Positions 1-8,395 of a stretch of DNA of 64,000 nt are shown here, one piece after another. The notes under the pieces are model-generated. The model was not told the origin of the DNA and made no database searches. It worked only from the letters and a program-made list of their open reading frames with translations. The stretch is from Planctomycetaceae bacterium (GTDB lineage Bacteria > Planctomycetota > Planctomycetia > Planctomycetales > Planctomycetaceae): contig PBOJ01000072.1 of assembly GCA_002724315.1 (NCBI GenBank), positions 1 to 64,000 on the forward strand, given 5' to 3'. The translations under genes and the position numbers were made by a program. How positions within the stretch are numbered: position 1 is the stretch's first letter; every line of letters begins with the position of its first letter.

Positions 1-68
1 AACCTCCACGGGAAATAAATCCCACTAGGTCCTGAACCTAGCGCGTCTGCCAATTCCGCCACTTGGGC
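1..68 (-). tRNA. tRNA-Leu (anticodon CAG), 3' part cut off by window edge
   Basis: Read on the minus strand from 68, the sequence begins with the acceptor arm GCCCAAG, then T-G and a D-arm containing GGCGGAATTGGCAGACGCG, which is typical of bacterial tRNA-Leu. The anticodon arm CTAGG-TTCAGGA-CCTAG gives anticodon CAG. A long class II variable arm (GGGATTTATTTCCC) follows. The T-arm and the 3' acceptor strand lie beyond base 1, so roughly 17-20 bases are missing. Confidence 0.9.
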
Positions 69-130
69 CCGTGAGGGTCCAAGAATACGCGTTGGCCGGG
101 GTGATGGCAAGTTGCCACCTCGGGGCCGGG

Positions 131-2380
131 TTACCGCTTCTGTACCAGGACGTTGACGCCCTTCTTGTTCGACAACGCGATGTCGGCCAGCCCGTCGCCG
201 TTGACGTCGGTCACCAGGAACTGTGTTCCCACGCCGGTTCCCAGTCCCTCGGTGATCTCGTGCGGCACGAACTTCGGGGACTGTCCCTTCTGTTTCCGGA
301 CCTCGTACCAGTACATCTTCACCGGATCCTTGCCACCGGGGTCTCCCCCGTTGTGAGCGAAGAACCGCTTGCCGGTGACCAGGTCGCGGGTGCCGTTGCC
401 GGTGATGTCGACCCACTCCATGGCGTGCGTCTGGGAGTAGGACTTGTCGATCAGGTGGTATTTGAACTTCGGCTGCTGGTTGCCCCCGGTGTTCTCGAAC
501 CACCAGACACCGAAGGTGTGAGCCGAACTCATCACCAGGTCGTTGTCGCCGTCGAGGTCGAAGTCGTCGACGTAGATGTTGGCCGCCTTGACCGGCGCGG
601 ACTTGGCGTCGGGGGCCAGGTGCAGCGGGTGGAATTCCCAGGTCGCATCGGTCGGCTTGGCCGGGGCCTCCCACCAGCCGTGCGGGATCACCACGTCGGC
701 CCGGCCGTCGCGGTTGACGTCACCGACGCCCAGCCCGTGGTAGTACTTGAACGTGCCGTTCTTCATCGGGTCGCCCTTGCGGCTGATTGCCCGGAAGGGC
801 CAGTTGCCGGCCGGTGGTTTCGATCCCGGCAGACGCACAAAGCCCATCTGGCTTTCCGGCTGCGATCCGAAGATCATCTCGGGCCACCCGTCGCCATCCA
901 GGTCCTCGAACTCGGGCGACTCGTTGCAGATGCTGCTCCAGACGGCGTGCTGTTTCCAGTGGCCGCCCTTCCGTCCGGGGTTCTGGTACCAGTGGAACGG
1001 GTCTCCGGGGAACCCGATGTAGAAGACATCCTGCCAGCCGTCGCGGTTGATGTCCCAGCCGAACATGGCAAAGCAGTTGCTGTAGCCCTTGCCGGCCACG
1101 AAGTTGCCCGGCTTGCGGATTTCGTGAACCGTCCACTTCGGTCCCCGGTACCAGACATCACCGGCGATCACGTCGTTGAACCCGTCCCGGTCGACGTCGA
1201 ACACGGCGACGCCTTCGGCCCGGAACCGCTCGTCCAGCTTCAGTCTCTGCCACTTCACCTGGGAGGCTTTCACGGCAGCGGAGTCCTCGAGTACTCGCAC
1301 GCGGTGGTTCGAACTGTCGCCGATGTAGACCCGGCTCTTGGCATCCACGAACACGCCGTGGGGACGGGCCAGCCGGCAGGTTTTCGGGTTGCCGTCGGGC
1401 CCGTCGGCCAGCTTGCCGTCACCGACCAGCGTGTGGATGGTGCCGGTCTTGCTGCGGATGACCCGGATCGTGTGACTCTCGGTGTCGGCCAGGTAGATGT
1501 CGCCGCCCGGTCCGGCGGCGATGCCCTTGGGACCGCTGAGCCTGGCCGTCTTGGCGTTGCCGCCGTCACCGGTGTAACCCTTCTGGCCGGTGCCGGCGAC
1601 GTGGTGGAGAGTCCGCTTGTCGAGGTCGATGCGGTAGACGGCGTTGCCCTCACGCAGGGCCAGCACCAGCTGCCCGTCGCCGGCGTAGTCGAGAGCCCGT
1701 GGACCGTTCAGCGGCGTTCCCTTCAGGGACGCTCCATCGGGGGTCGGTTTTTTTTCTCCCGTGCCGGCGAAGGTCGAGATCGTGCCGCTCTTGAGGTTCA
1801 CACGACGGATGCGGTGGTTGCCGATGTCGCAGATGTAGAGGTTGCCGCGGTCGTCGAGAGCGATCGAGTGCGGCACCTTGAGCCGGGCCCTGGTGGCCGG
1901 GCCGCCGTCACCGCTGAAACCCGGCTGGCCGGTTCCGGCGACGGTGCTGATGGTGTGTGTCTTTGCGTCCACTCGACGAACCAGGTGGTTCTTCATCTCG
2001 ACGAAGAACATGTTGCCGGCCCCGTCGAATCGCACCTCGTAGGGTTCGTTGCACACGGCCCTGGTGGCCGGGCCGCCGTCCCCGGCGTACCCCGGCTTGC
2101 CGGTGCCGGCGACTGTCGAGATCAATCCCGTGCGGCGGTCGATCCGCCGCACGCAGTGGTTGTCGATCTCGCAGACGTAGAGGGCTCCGTCGGGTCCGAG
2201 TGACACGCCGAAGGGGCCTCCGATGGTTGCCGCGGAGGCCGGTCCACCGTCGCCGGTGTACGACGATTTGCCGTTGCCGGCCCAGGTGACGACTCGGCCA
2301 GCAGCCTCGACGGTGACGGGGGCGGCCCAGAGCAGGGACAGGAACAGTGATGAGGCGACGAAGGCTCGGCGGTTGATCAT
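131..2380 (-). CDS. Secreted NHL-repeat and FG-GAP/VCBS-repeat protein
   Basis: A 749-residue protein is predicted from ATG 2380. It starts with a signal peptide (MINRRAFVASSLFLSLLWAA, cleavage near residue 26). Residues about 30-380 are NHL-type beta-propeller repeats, each marked by a TGDGGPA/SGDGGPA motif. Residues about 390-749 carry FG-GAP/VCBS-type calcium loops such as DVDRDGFNDV, DLDGDGWPEM and DVNGDGLADI. The fold suggests an exported binding or surface protein; no catalytic residues are visible. An in-frame ATG at 2422 would add 14 residues, but the signal peptide favours 2380. This architecture is common in planctomycetes and its role is unknown. Confidence 0.85.
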   Translation of the reverse strand: MINRRAFVASSLFLSLLWAAPVTVEAAGRVVTWAGNGKSSYTGDGGPASAATIGGPFGVSLGPDGALYVCEIDNHCVRRIDRRTGLISTVAGTGKPGYAGDGGPATRAVCNEPYEVRFDGAGNMFFVEMKNHLVRRVDAKTHTISTVAGTGQPGFSGDGGPATRARLKVPHSIALDDRGNLYICDIGNHRIRRVNLKSGTISTFAGTGEKKPTPDGASLKGTPLNGPRALDYAGDGQLVLALREGNAVYRIDLDKRTLHHVAGTGQKGYTGDGGNAKTARLSGPKGIAAGPGGDIYLADTESHTIRVIRSKTGTIHTLVGDGKLADGPDGNPKTCRLARPHGVFVDAKSRVYIGDSSNHRVRVLEDSAAVKASQVKWQRLKLDERFRAEGVAVFDVDRDGFNDVIAGDVWYRGPKWTVHEIRKPGNFVAGKGYSNCFAMFGWDINRDGWQDVFYIGFPGDPFHWYQNPGRKGGHWKQHAVWSSICNESPEFEDLDGDGWPEMIFGSQPESQMGFVRLPGSKPPAGNWPFRAISRKGDPMKNGTFKYYHGLGVGDVNRDGRADVVIPHGWWEAPAKPTDATWEFHPLHLAPDAKSAPVKAANIYVDDFDLDGDNDLVMSSAHTFGVWWFENTGGNQQPKFKYHLIDKSYSQTHAMEWVDITGNGTRDLVTGKRFFAHNGGDPGGKDPVKMYWYEVRKQKGQSPKFVPHEITEGLGTGVGTQFLVTDVNGDGLADIALSNKKGVNVLVQKR

Positions 2381-2463
2381 GGCGGGCTCGGACTGACGGG
2401 AAGACTCTCGAAAGGACACCATCGTGCATCCTATCGGTCCGACGATCGGTTCGCCACGCGAGG

Positions 2464-3390
2464 CTAAAGCGGTTCCCAGCCGAGGGGATGGTGGCCGAAT
2501 TCGTACCGGCCCGGGTGCAGGATCTCGGCCAGGATCTCGGCCGATTCGACCAGACGTGGTCCCGGACGGTTGAAGAACTGGTGTCCATCGGCGATGACGA
2601 CCCGTCCGTCGGCCACCGCCCGCAGTTGTTGCCACTCGGGTCGCGTGGACACCGAGGCCATTTCGGCGCGGGTCCGTGCGATGTCGAAACCGCAGGGCAT
2701 CAGCACGATCACGTCGGGGTCGGCGGCGGCGAGATCCGGCCAGTTGATCCACGGGGAATGGGTGCCGGCGGTTCCCAGCACGTCGATTCCCCCGGCCAGG
2801 GCGACCAGTTCGGGTACCCAGTTGCCGGCGACCATCAGCGGCTCGATCCACTCGATACAGGCCACCCGGGGACGATCTGCGGCTGGCTGTGAGTTGGCCG
2901 ACTCGGCGAGTGTCTGCAGTCGTGATTGGAGTTCCGCGATGACTTCCGCGGCCCGGTCGGATCGTTCCATGGCTTCGCCGACCAGGGCGATCGTCTGCCA
3001 GGCGTCGGCGAGATTGGCCGGCGCCAGTGACAGGACGCGAGTCGCGAGTCCCGTGGACCTTCCGAGGGCGGCTTCGACATCCGCCAGGCTCACCGCGCAG
3101 ACCTCGCACTGGTCCTGGGTCAGGACCAGGTCGGGCTGCAACTCAGAGAGTTGCCGGTGATCGATCTCGAAGATCGAAATCGCCTCGGCCAGGCGTTGCT
3201 TGACCTGTCGGTCGATCTCGTGTCCCGCGGCGTTGATGTCGATCCGCGGTCGGCAGCAGACCGGCAGGGCCTCGACACCGGGCGGGTGGTCGCACTCGTG
3301 CGAGCGTCCGACCAGCCGGTCCAGTCCATCCAGCGCGGCCACGATCTCGGTGGTGCTGGGCAGCAGCGAGACGATTCGCCGGCCGCTCAT
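2464..3390 (-). CDS. BtuF-like cobalamin/Fe-siderophore substrate-binding protein
   Basis: This 308-residue protein belongs to the periplasmic-binding-protein family used by cobalamin and ferric-siderophore ABC importers. It opens with RIVSLLPSTTEIVAALDGLD, the BtuF-type start of the mature fold, and contains the RSHECDHP segment seen in the cobalamin-binding subgroup. No signal peptide or lipobox is visible, which is odd for a binding protein and suggests a cytoplasmic location or an unrecognised export route. No permease or ATPase gene is nearby. The upstream neighbour on the same strand is a DUF6580 membrane protein 45 bases away, so the two may be co-transcribed. Substrate is inferred, not shown. 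Confidence 0.75.
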   Translation of the reverse strand: MSGRRIVSLLPSTTEIVAALDGLDRLVGRSHECDHPPGVEALPVCCRPRIDINAAGHEIDRQVKQRLAEAISIFEIDHRQLSELQPDLVLTQDQCEVCAVSLADVEAALGRSTGLATRVLSLAPANLADAWQTIALVGEAMERSDRAAEVIAELQSRLQTLAESANSQPAADRPRVACIEWIEPLMVAGNWVPELVALAGGIDVLGTAGTHSPWINWPDLAAADPDVIVLMPCGFDIARTRAEMASVSTRPEWQQLRAVADGRVVIADGHQFFNRPGPRLVESAEILAEILHPGRYEFGHHPLGWEPL

Positions 3391-3435
3391 CGATCGTGGC
3401 TCCGGGGACGAATCGGGATCGCAGTCGGTTGCCGA

Positions 3436-4035
3436 TCAACTGTCCTTCGGAACGACCACCGGCACCGGTTTCAGCTCCGGCAACAGGGCCAGCGAACTGA
3501 ACGCGATCGGTGTGAAGACCGCCGTGGCGATCACCGAGTTGCGGAAGAACGGCAGCGCCATTTCGTAACAGATCAGCAGGCCGCTGAGGTCATGGGTGTA
3601 CATGCCCATCGATGACCACACGCCGAAGTTGGTGACCAGGAAGAACAGGGTTTCGGCGGCCAGGGCCGTGCCGCCGATCATCCAGGCGGTGCGTCGGCCG
3701 CGAAGCAGCAGGCCCAGCGAGGTGCTGAGAACGAAGGCCGAGTAAACCACGAGCGTATTGCTGTGGAACGCGTTCTCGATGCTGCCGCTGAACAGGCCGA
3801 TCCCGATATCGGTAACCACCATCACCAGCAGGGGGCAGAGATAGGCCGCAACGTGGTGTCGGAAGTGGGCACCGGCGAACAGGCACAACACGGTCAACGG
3901 GACGAAGTTCCACGGGTAGACCATGCGGTCGAGCGGGAGTTCGACACCGGTGGCACGCAGCATCCAGGGCAACAGCCGCACGACGACGGCGTAGGCGACA
4001 AACGCCAACACAAACCAGGTACGGGGGCGACGCAT
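3436..4035 (-). CDS. DUF6580-like integral membrane protein
   Basis: A 199-residue hydrophobic protein with about five or six membrane segments is predicted. The features MVYPWNFVPL and LFAGAHF, followed by helices near YLCPLLVMVVTDIGIGLF, match my recollection of DUF6580 proteins. I chose ATG 4035 because a GAGG lies about 11 bases upstream; a TTG at 4053 would add six residues. Size and topology resemble the substrate-capturing S components of ECF vitamin transporters, and the gene lies just upstream of a BtuF-like protein, so a vitamin uptake role is possible but unproven. Confidence 0.65.
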   Translation of the reverse strand: MRRPRTWFVLAFVAYAVVVRLLPWMLRATGVELPLDRMVYPWNFVPLTVLCLFAGAHFRHHVAAYLCPLLVMVVTDIGIGLFSGSIENAFHSNTLVVYSAFVLSTSLGLLLRGRRTAWMIGGTALAAETLFFLVTNFGVWSSMGMYTHDLSGLLICYEMALPFFRNSVIATAVFTPIAFSSLALLPELKPVPVVVPKDS

Positions 4036-4175
4036 CAGCGGAAACCTCGTCAATCCAAGTCAAACGGCTCGGGTGGTGTTTTCAGCGGGCGCAATTACAC
4101 CACATCGACCGGACCAATGGAATCCAAGCTCCGGCGACTGCTAAACTGCCGCACCGATAGCAGGGGGTGGCGATC

Positions 4176-4904
4176 ATGAGTGAATCACTGGACGGGCGGG
4201 TGGCGATCGTGGTGGGAGCCACCAGCGGAATGGGGCGAGCGACCGCCTTGGCACTGGCTCGCAGTGGAGCCGTGGTGACCGCCGCCGGGCGGCGCGAGGA
4301 GCGGCTTGACGGGTTGGTCGAGGAGATCTCGGCCGAGGGCCTGTCCGTCGACACCTGTGTCTGCGACGTGATGGTCGAGGAGGATGTCGAGGGGCTGGTC
4401 GAGCAGGTGCAGGAGGCCCACGGCCGGGTGGACTTGCTGGTCTATTCGACCGGCACGAACATTGCCGATCGGAGCCTCGAGGTGCTGACACCCGAGACGT
4501 GGGACATGATGCTGGCGACCAATCTCAGCGGAGCGTTTCACGCGACCCGCAGCGTGTTGCCGGCGATGCGGGCCGGCGGTGGCGGCCTGATCATCTACCT
4601 GTCGACTGCCGCCGTGCAGCGACCCGACGTTTCCGGAGTGGCCTACCAGGCCAGCAAGCACGGGCTGACCGGGTTGGCACACGGGACGCGGGTTGAGGAG
4701 CAAGCCAACGGGATCCGCACCTGCGTGATTTTTCCCGGCCTGTGTGACACCGAGATTCTCGAGAAACGGCCGACACCCACTCCCCGGGAAGTCCTGGATC
4801 TCTCGCTCGATCCGCTCGACGTGGCCGAAGCGGTGCTGTTTGTTGCCCGCCTGCACCCTCGTGCGGTTGTGCCCGAGTTGCAGTTGCTGCCCAGCCGGTT
4901 GTGA
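4176..4904 (+). CDS. SDR-family NAD(P)-dependent oxidoreductase
   Basis: This 242-residue Rossmann-fold enzyme is a classical short-chain dehydrogenase/reductase. The nucleotide-binding motif GATSGMG is near residue 16 and the catalytic YQASK motif is near residue 157, with a preceding serine in YLSTAAV. The usual NNAG motif is replaced by YSTGTN. ATG 4176 is preceded by AGGGGG at a spacing of 8, which favours it over GTG 4167. The substrate cannot be deduced. The gene is divergent from the DUF6580 gene and convergent with sua5. Confidence 0.85.
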   Translation: MSESLDGRVAIVVGATSGMGRATALALARSGAVVTAAGRREERLDGLVEEISAEGLSVDTCVCDVMVEEDVEGLVEQVQEAHGRVDLLVYSTGTNIADRSLEVLTPETWDMMLATNLSGAFHATRSVLPAMRAGGGGLIIYLSTAAVQRPDVSGVAYQASKHGLTGLAHGTRVEEQANGIRTCVIFPGLCDTEILEKRPTPTPREVLDLSLDPLDVAEAVLFVARLHPRAVVPELQLLPSRL

Positions 4905-4911
4905 CGCCAGG

Positions 4912-5880
4912 TCAGCGGCCGGCGGCAGCGCGGCCGAGCCGGTTGTTCAATGCCCGGCCCAACCCGGTCTCGGGAAACGCGACAGCGACGATCTGGTCGA
5001 GTCCGGCGTCGTCGAGCCGATGCAACGCCGCGAAGAACCCGGCGGTGGCTTCGACCAGGTTACCGGTTTCCGAGAGCGTCTCGATCAACGACCAGCCGTC
5101 GATCGAGTCGGGCGGGGTGAACGTCAGCAGTCCCGATCCCGGTGGCGGCGGATCGTGTGGGGTCTCGACCAGCAGCAACGGGGTGTTGGGGGCGTAGTGC
5201 CGGGCGAGCATGCCCGGTGCGGCCGCGGCCTGGTCGATCGGCTGAGTTCCCTCGTGAATCTCGACGGTGCCCACCACCTCCTGCAGTTGTTCGTGGGTGA
5301 TTCCGCCGGGTCGCAGCAGGCGAGGGATCGGGCCGGTGAGATCCACGACGGTCGATTCGACACCCACCCGGCAGGGGCCACCATCGAGCACCATGTCGAG
5401 GCGGTCACCGAACTGTTGCCGGACGTGTTGGGCGGTGGTCGGGCTGATGTGACCGAACCGGTTGGCGCTGGGGGCGGCGATCGGCCGTCCACACATGTCG
5501 ATCAGGCGGCTGGCGATCGGGTGATCGGGCACCCGAACACCAACGGTCGGCAGGCCGGCCGAGACGATTGACGGGATCGACTCGTTTCGCGGGAGCACCA
5601 TTGTCAGCGGGCCCGGCCAGAAGGCCCGGGCGAGAGGTTCGGCCAGTTCAGGCGGTTCGGCGGCAACGGTAGGGAGCTGTCCGGCGTCTGCCAGATGAAC
5701 GATGATCGGGTCGAAACGGGGGCGGCCCTTGGCATCGAAAATGGCCGCCACCGCCGTGGTGTCGGTGGCGTCGGCACCCAGTCCGTAAACCGTCTCGGTC
5801 GGAAACGCGACGAGACCACCATCCTGTAAGGTCGCCGCGGCCTTCTCGAATTGCTCGTCGCTGATCACCGGTAGACTCAC
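4912..5880 (-). CDS. sua5: Threonylcarbamoyl-AMP synthase, Sua5 type
   Basis: The enzyme makes threonylcarbamoyl-adenylate from threonine, bicarbonate and ATP, the first step of the t6A37 tRNA modification. The YrdC-type catalytic domain occupies about the first 200 residues, with PTETVYGLGADA, KGRPRFDP and SANRFGHISPT motifs. A C-terminal Sua5 domain follows, giving 322 residues, which is the long form rather than the short TsaC form. The start is GTG 5880, whose GTGA overlaps the stop of the upstream Rieske gene, so translation is probably coupled. Confidence 0.92.
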   Translation of the reverse strand: MSLPVISDEQFEKAAATLQDGGLVAFPTETVYGLGADATDTTAVAAIFDAKGRPRFDPIIVHLADAGQLPTVAAEPPELAEPLARAFWPGPLTMVLPRNESIPSIVSAGLPTVGVRVPDHPIASRLIDMCGRPIAAPSANRFGHISPTTAQHVRQQFGDRLDMVLDGGPCRVGVESTVVDLTGPIPRLLRPGGITHEQLQEVVGTVEIHEGTQPIDQAAAAPGMLARHYAPNTPLLLVETPHDPPPPGSGLLTFTPPDSIDGWSLIETLSETGNLVEATAGFFAALHRLDDAGLDQIVAVAFPETGLGRALNNRLGRAAAGR

Positions 5881-6194
5881 GGCAGTTCGACCAGCACGTC
5901 GTCCCCCTCGACGATCACCGGAAACGACGTGTGCCGGATCGCCTCGGTCAGGCAATGTTGTCCACTGGTGACGTCGAATTGCCAGCCGTGCCAGGGGCAG
6001 GTGACAACGCAACCGTCGAGTTGGCCCTGTCCAAGCGGTCCGCCGGCGTGGGGGCAGACCCCGTCCAGGGCGTGAAGCGTACCGTCGACGTTGTAGAGGG
6101 CGATCACTCGTCCCGCGGCGGTGAACTCGTGAGAGGATCCGACGGGGATTTCCGACAATGCGGCGATTCGGACACGTTCTGTCATGCCGTCCAT
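5877..6194 (-). CDS. Rieske [2Fe-2S] ferredoxin-like protein
   Basis: A 105-residue single-domain Rieske protein is predicted. The cluster ligands are visible in CPHAGGPL and CPWHGWQFD, the two Cys-x-His/Cys-x-x-His boxes spaced as in NirD and dioxygenase ferredoxins. It probably transfers electrons to an unlinked partner; no oxygenase or nitrite reductase is adjacent. Start codons at 6194 and 6185 are both possible. Its stop codon overlaps the sua5 start by four bases. The functional link to tRNA modification, if any, is unknown. Confidence 0.85.
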   Translation of the reverse strand: MDGMTERVRIAALSEIPVGSSHEFTAAGRVIALYNVDGTLHALDGVCPHAGGPLGQGQLDGCVVTCPWHGWQFDVTSGQHCLTEAIRHTSFPVIVEGDDVLVELP

Positions 6195-6235
6195 GTTTGA
6201 CTCGGCCCGTTTTGCCGTCAACGCCGCCGGGATGC

Positions 6236-7189
6236 TCAGGCGGCCCAGGGCAGTGACCCGGTGCGGGCTCGCCGGCTGCGACGCTGCCCGGGTCGGGGTT
6301 TCGTTTTCCAGCGGCGGTGCAGCCAGAAATACTGTTCGGGGGCCCGTCGCACGATGCGTTCCAGGGCCGAGGTGTACGCCTGGGTTACGGTGCGGACCGG
6401 ATCGTCGTCGATCAACTCGGTGTCGATCAGTTCCTCGCAGCCGATTTCAAATCGCTCGGGGCCGTCCTCGCCGTCCAGCCGAATCGCGTAGCCGACGCAG
6501 ATCAGGGCCCGGTGCCGAAGGGCCAGCAGTGCGATCGACTTGAAGGTCGAGGCGGGATGTCCGAAGAAATTGACGAACAGGCCGTGCGTGCCCGCGTCCT
6601 GGTCGCCGAGCATCGCCAGGTGCCGGTTGGACTCGAGTCGCTCGATCATCTCGTTGCTGGCTCCATTCTTGTCGAGCAGGTCGTGGCCGGTATCGGATCG
6701 GAAATCGAGAAAGAACCGGTCGAGAAAGGGGTTGTCGAGTCGGCGGGCGACCACGCCCATCGAAAAACCGAACACGCCAAAGATCCAGACCGCCAGTTCC
6801 CAGTTGCCCACGTGGCCGCTGATCAGGATCACGGGTCGATCCGAGAGCAGGGCCGAGACGGCCTGCTGCTGATTGCGGAAACGGATCAGGCGACGAAAGT
6901 TGTTTCGCGTGAGTCGACGACGGAGATGCATCACCTCGCCGATGGTCTGGAACAGGTGCCGCCACATGCGGCCGATCATCCGATCGACATCGACCTCGTG
7001 GCCCAGGGCCTGTCGGATGTTCTCGGCGGCGACAGCGTGTCGGGTGATCCGCCGCGGAAGCAGGCGGTGGACGCAGAAGGCCGCGAAAGTGGATCCGATG
7101 TCGATGGCCCACATCGGCATCGCGTGCACCATCGCCACAATTGTGCGGAAGACGGCGAATTCAAGCAGGTGTCGGATGCGACGGGCCAT
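6236..7189 (-). CDS. LpxL/HtrB-family lysophospholipid (lipid A) acyltransferase
   Basis: This 317-residue membrane-associated acyltransferase contains the catalytic HVGNWE motif (H-x4-E) near residue 125 and a later GDQDAG block, both characteristic of the LpxL/LpxM late acyltransferases. An N-terminal hydrophobic anchor (FAVFRTIVAMVHAMPMWAI) precedes the catalytic domain. It likely transfers a secondary acyl chain to a lipid A precursor or related lipid, which fits a Gram-negative style outer membrane. AAGGA a few bases before ATG 7189 supports the start. Acceptor specificity cannot be read from sequence. Confidence 0.85.
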   Translation of the reverse strand: MARRIRHLLEFAVFRTIVAMVHAMPMWAIDIGSTFAAFCVHRLLPRRITRHAVAAENIRQALGHEVDVDRMIGRMWRHLFQTIGEVMHLRRRLTRNNFRRLIRFRNQQQAVSALLSDRPVILISGHVGNWELAVWIFGVFGFSMGVVARRLDNPFLDRFFLDFRSDTGHDLLDKNGASNEMIERLESNRHLAMLGDQDAGTHGLFVNFFGHPASTFKSIALLALRHRALICVGYAIRLDGEDGPERFEIGCEELIDTELIDDDPVRTVTQAYTSALERIVRRAPEQYFWLHRRWKTKPRPGQRRSRRARTGSLPWAA

Positions 7190-7281
7190 CCCGGCGTCCT
7201 TGCCGTGGTGGGGTGAGGGGCACGGGCGAGAGTGTGTCGGGGGTCGGGAGGTGGGTCAAGGGGGAAGCGTCGTGTCGGCGG

Positions 7282-8373
7282 TCACTTCTTCCGGCGGAAC
7301 TTCGCCGGGATTGTTGGATCCCGTTTCAGTGGCAGCGAGACCGTCTTGCCGGTCCACGACGACTGGTAGATCGCCAGGATGATCTCGACGCTCCGCCGAC
7401 CTTCCTTGGCATCGATCAGCGGTTTGCTTCCGGTTCGGATCGAGCTGATGAAGTCCTTGAGCTGGTGGGTGTGGCCGTCGTAGGAGATGGCCGACGGGTC
7501 ACTGGCCCCGGTGCCGCCGACGTCGTCGTTGCCGAAGCGGCGGCGAGTGGCATTGTCGTGGCTCTTGCCCTTGGCGAAGTCCCAGGTCACCAGTCGGTCT
7601 TCCTCGATGATCGCCGTACCCTCGGTCCCGTGGATCTCGACCTTCTTGGAGAAACCCGGGTAGACGGCGGTGGTGGCTTCGATCGTGCCCAGCGCGCCGT
7701 TGGCGAACCGCAACGCCGCCACGCCCACGTCCTCGACCTCGATTCTCTTGTGCGCCAGCGTGTCGGTCAGCGCGGTCACCTGGGACACGTTGCCCATCAG
7801 GTAGGCGATCAGGTCGACGCTGTGGATGGCCTGGTTCATGTACGCGCCACCGCCGTCGAGGTCCCAGGTGCCCCGCCAGCCGCCGCTGTCGTAGTATTCC
7901 TGGGTTCGCCACCACTTGACGTAGCTGTCGCCGAGCGTGAGCTTTCCGAAACGGCCGCTGTCGATGGCGGATTTCAGTGCCTGGGTCACGCCGTGGTACC
8001 GCGAGGGGAAGATGGTGGTCAGCTTGACCCGGTTCTTGCGGCAGGCGTCGATGATGGCGTCGCACCGCTTGAGCGTGATCTCCAGGGGCTTCTCGACGAC
8101 CACGTGCTTGCCGGCGTTGGCGGCGGCGACAGCGGGGTCGCGGTGCGCTCCGCTGGGCGTGCAGATGGTGACGATGTCGACCGACGGATCGGCGAGCATG
8201 TCATCGAGTGAATCGTAGGCGGTAACACCCGGGTTGGCCGCGGCGAACCGCTGGGCGGCTGCGGGGAAGGCGTCGAAGCAGGCCGTGATGTTTGCTCCGC
8301 GGATGTCGCCGACAGCCAGTGCGTGGAAATTGGCGATCATGCCGCAGCCGACGATCCCGAATCCGGTTGCCAT
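7282..8373 (-). CDS. Gfo/Idh/MocA-family oxidoreductase
   Basis: A 363-residue NAD(P)-dependent sugar or cyclitol dehydrogenase-like protein is predicted. The N-terminal Rossmann motif is GIVGCGMIANFHA, the second strand motif is VTICTPSGAH, and the EKPLE motif carries the lysine conserved in this family. The C-terminal alpha/beta domain follows with GGAYMNQAIHSVDL, containing the usual active-site Asp/His pair. It has no signal peptide, so it is likely cytoplasmic. Substrate is unknown; planctomycetes carry many paralogues and three are present in this window. Confidence 0.88.
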   Translation of the reverse strand: MATGFGIVGCGMIANFHALAVGDIRGANITACFDAFPAAAQRFAAANPGVTAYDSLDDMLADPSVDIVTICTPSGAHRDPAVAAANAGKHVVVEKPLEITLKRCDAIIDACRKNRVKLTTIFPSRYHGVTQALKSAIDSGRFGKLTLGDSYVKWWRTQEYYDSGGWRGTWDLDGGGAYMNQAIHSVDLIAYLMGNVSQVTALTDTLAHKRIEVEDVGVAALRFANGALGTIEATTAVYPGFSKKVEIHGTEGTAIIEEDRLVTWDFAKGKSHDNATRRRFGNDDVGGTGASDPSAISYDGHTHQLKDFISSIRTGSKPLIDAKEGRRSVEIILAIYQSSWTGKTVSLPLKRDPTIPAKFRRKK

Positions 8374-8395
8374 GATGATGTCTCTTCGAAGGGAA

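Noticed and set aside
71-2203. Long open frame opposite the NHL/FG-GAP gene
   Set aside because: It is the antisense of a gene with clear signal peptide and repeats; GC-rich codon bias keeps reverse frames open. The same reasoning removes the long frames opposite 13.1-14.8, 14.5-16.0, 19.2-20.6 and 44.5-45.9 kb.
4036-4175. Cobalamin riboswitch upstream of the DUF6580/BtuF-like genes
   Set aside because: The gap is only 140 bases, no B12-box-like sequence was seen, and the SDR start is within it.
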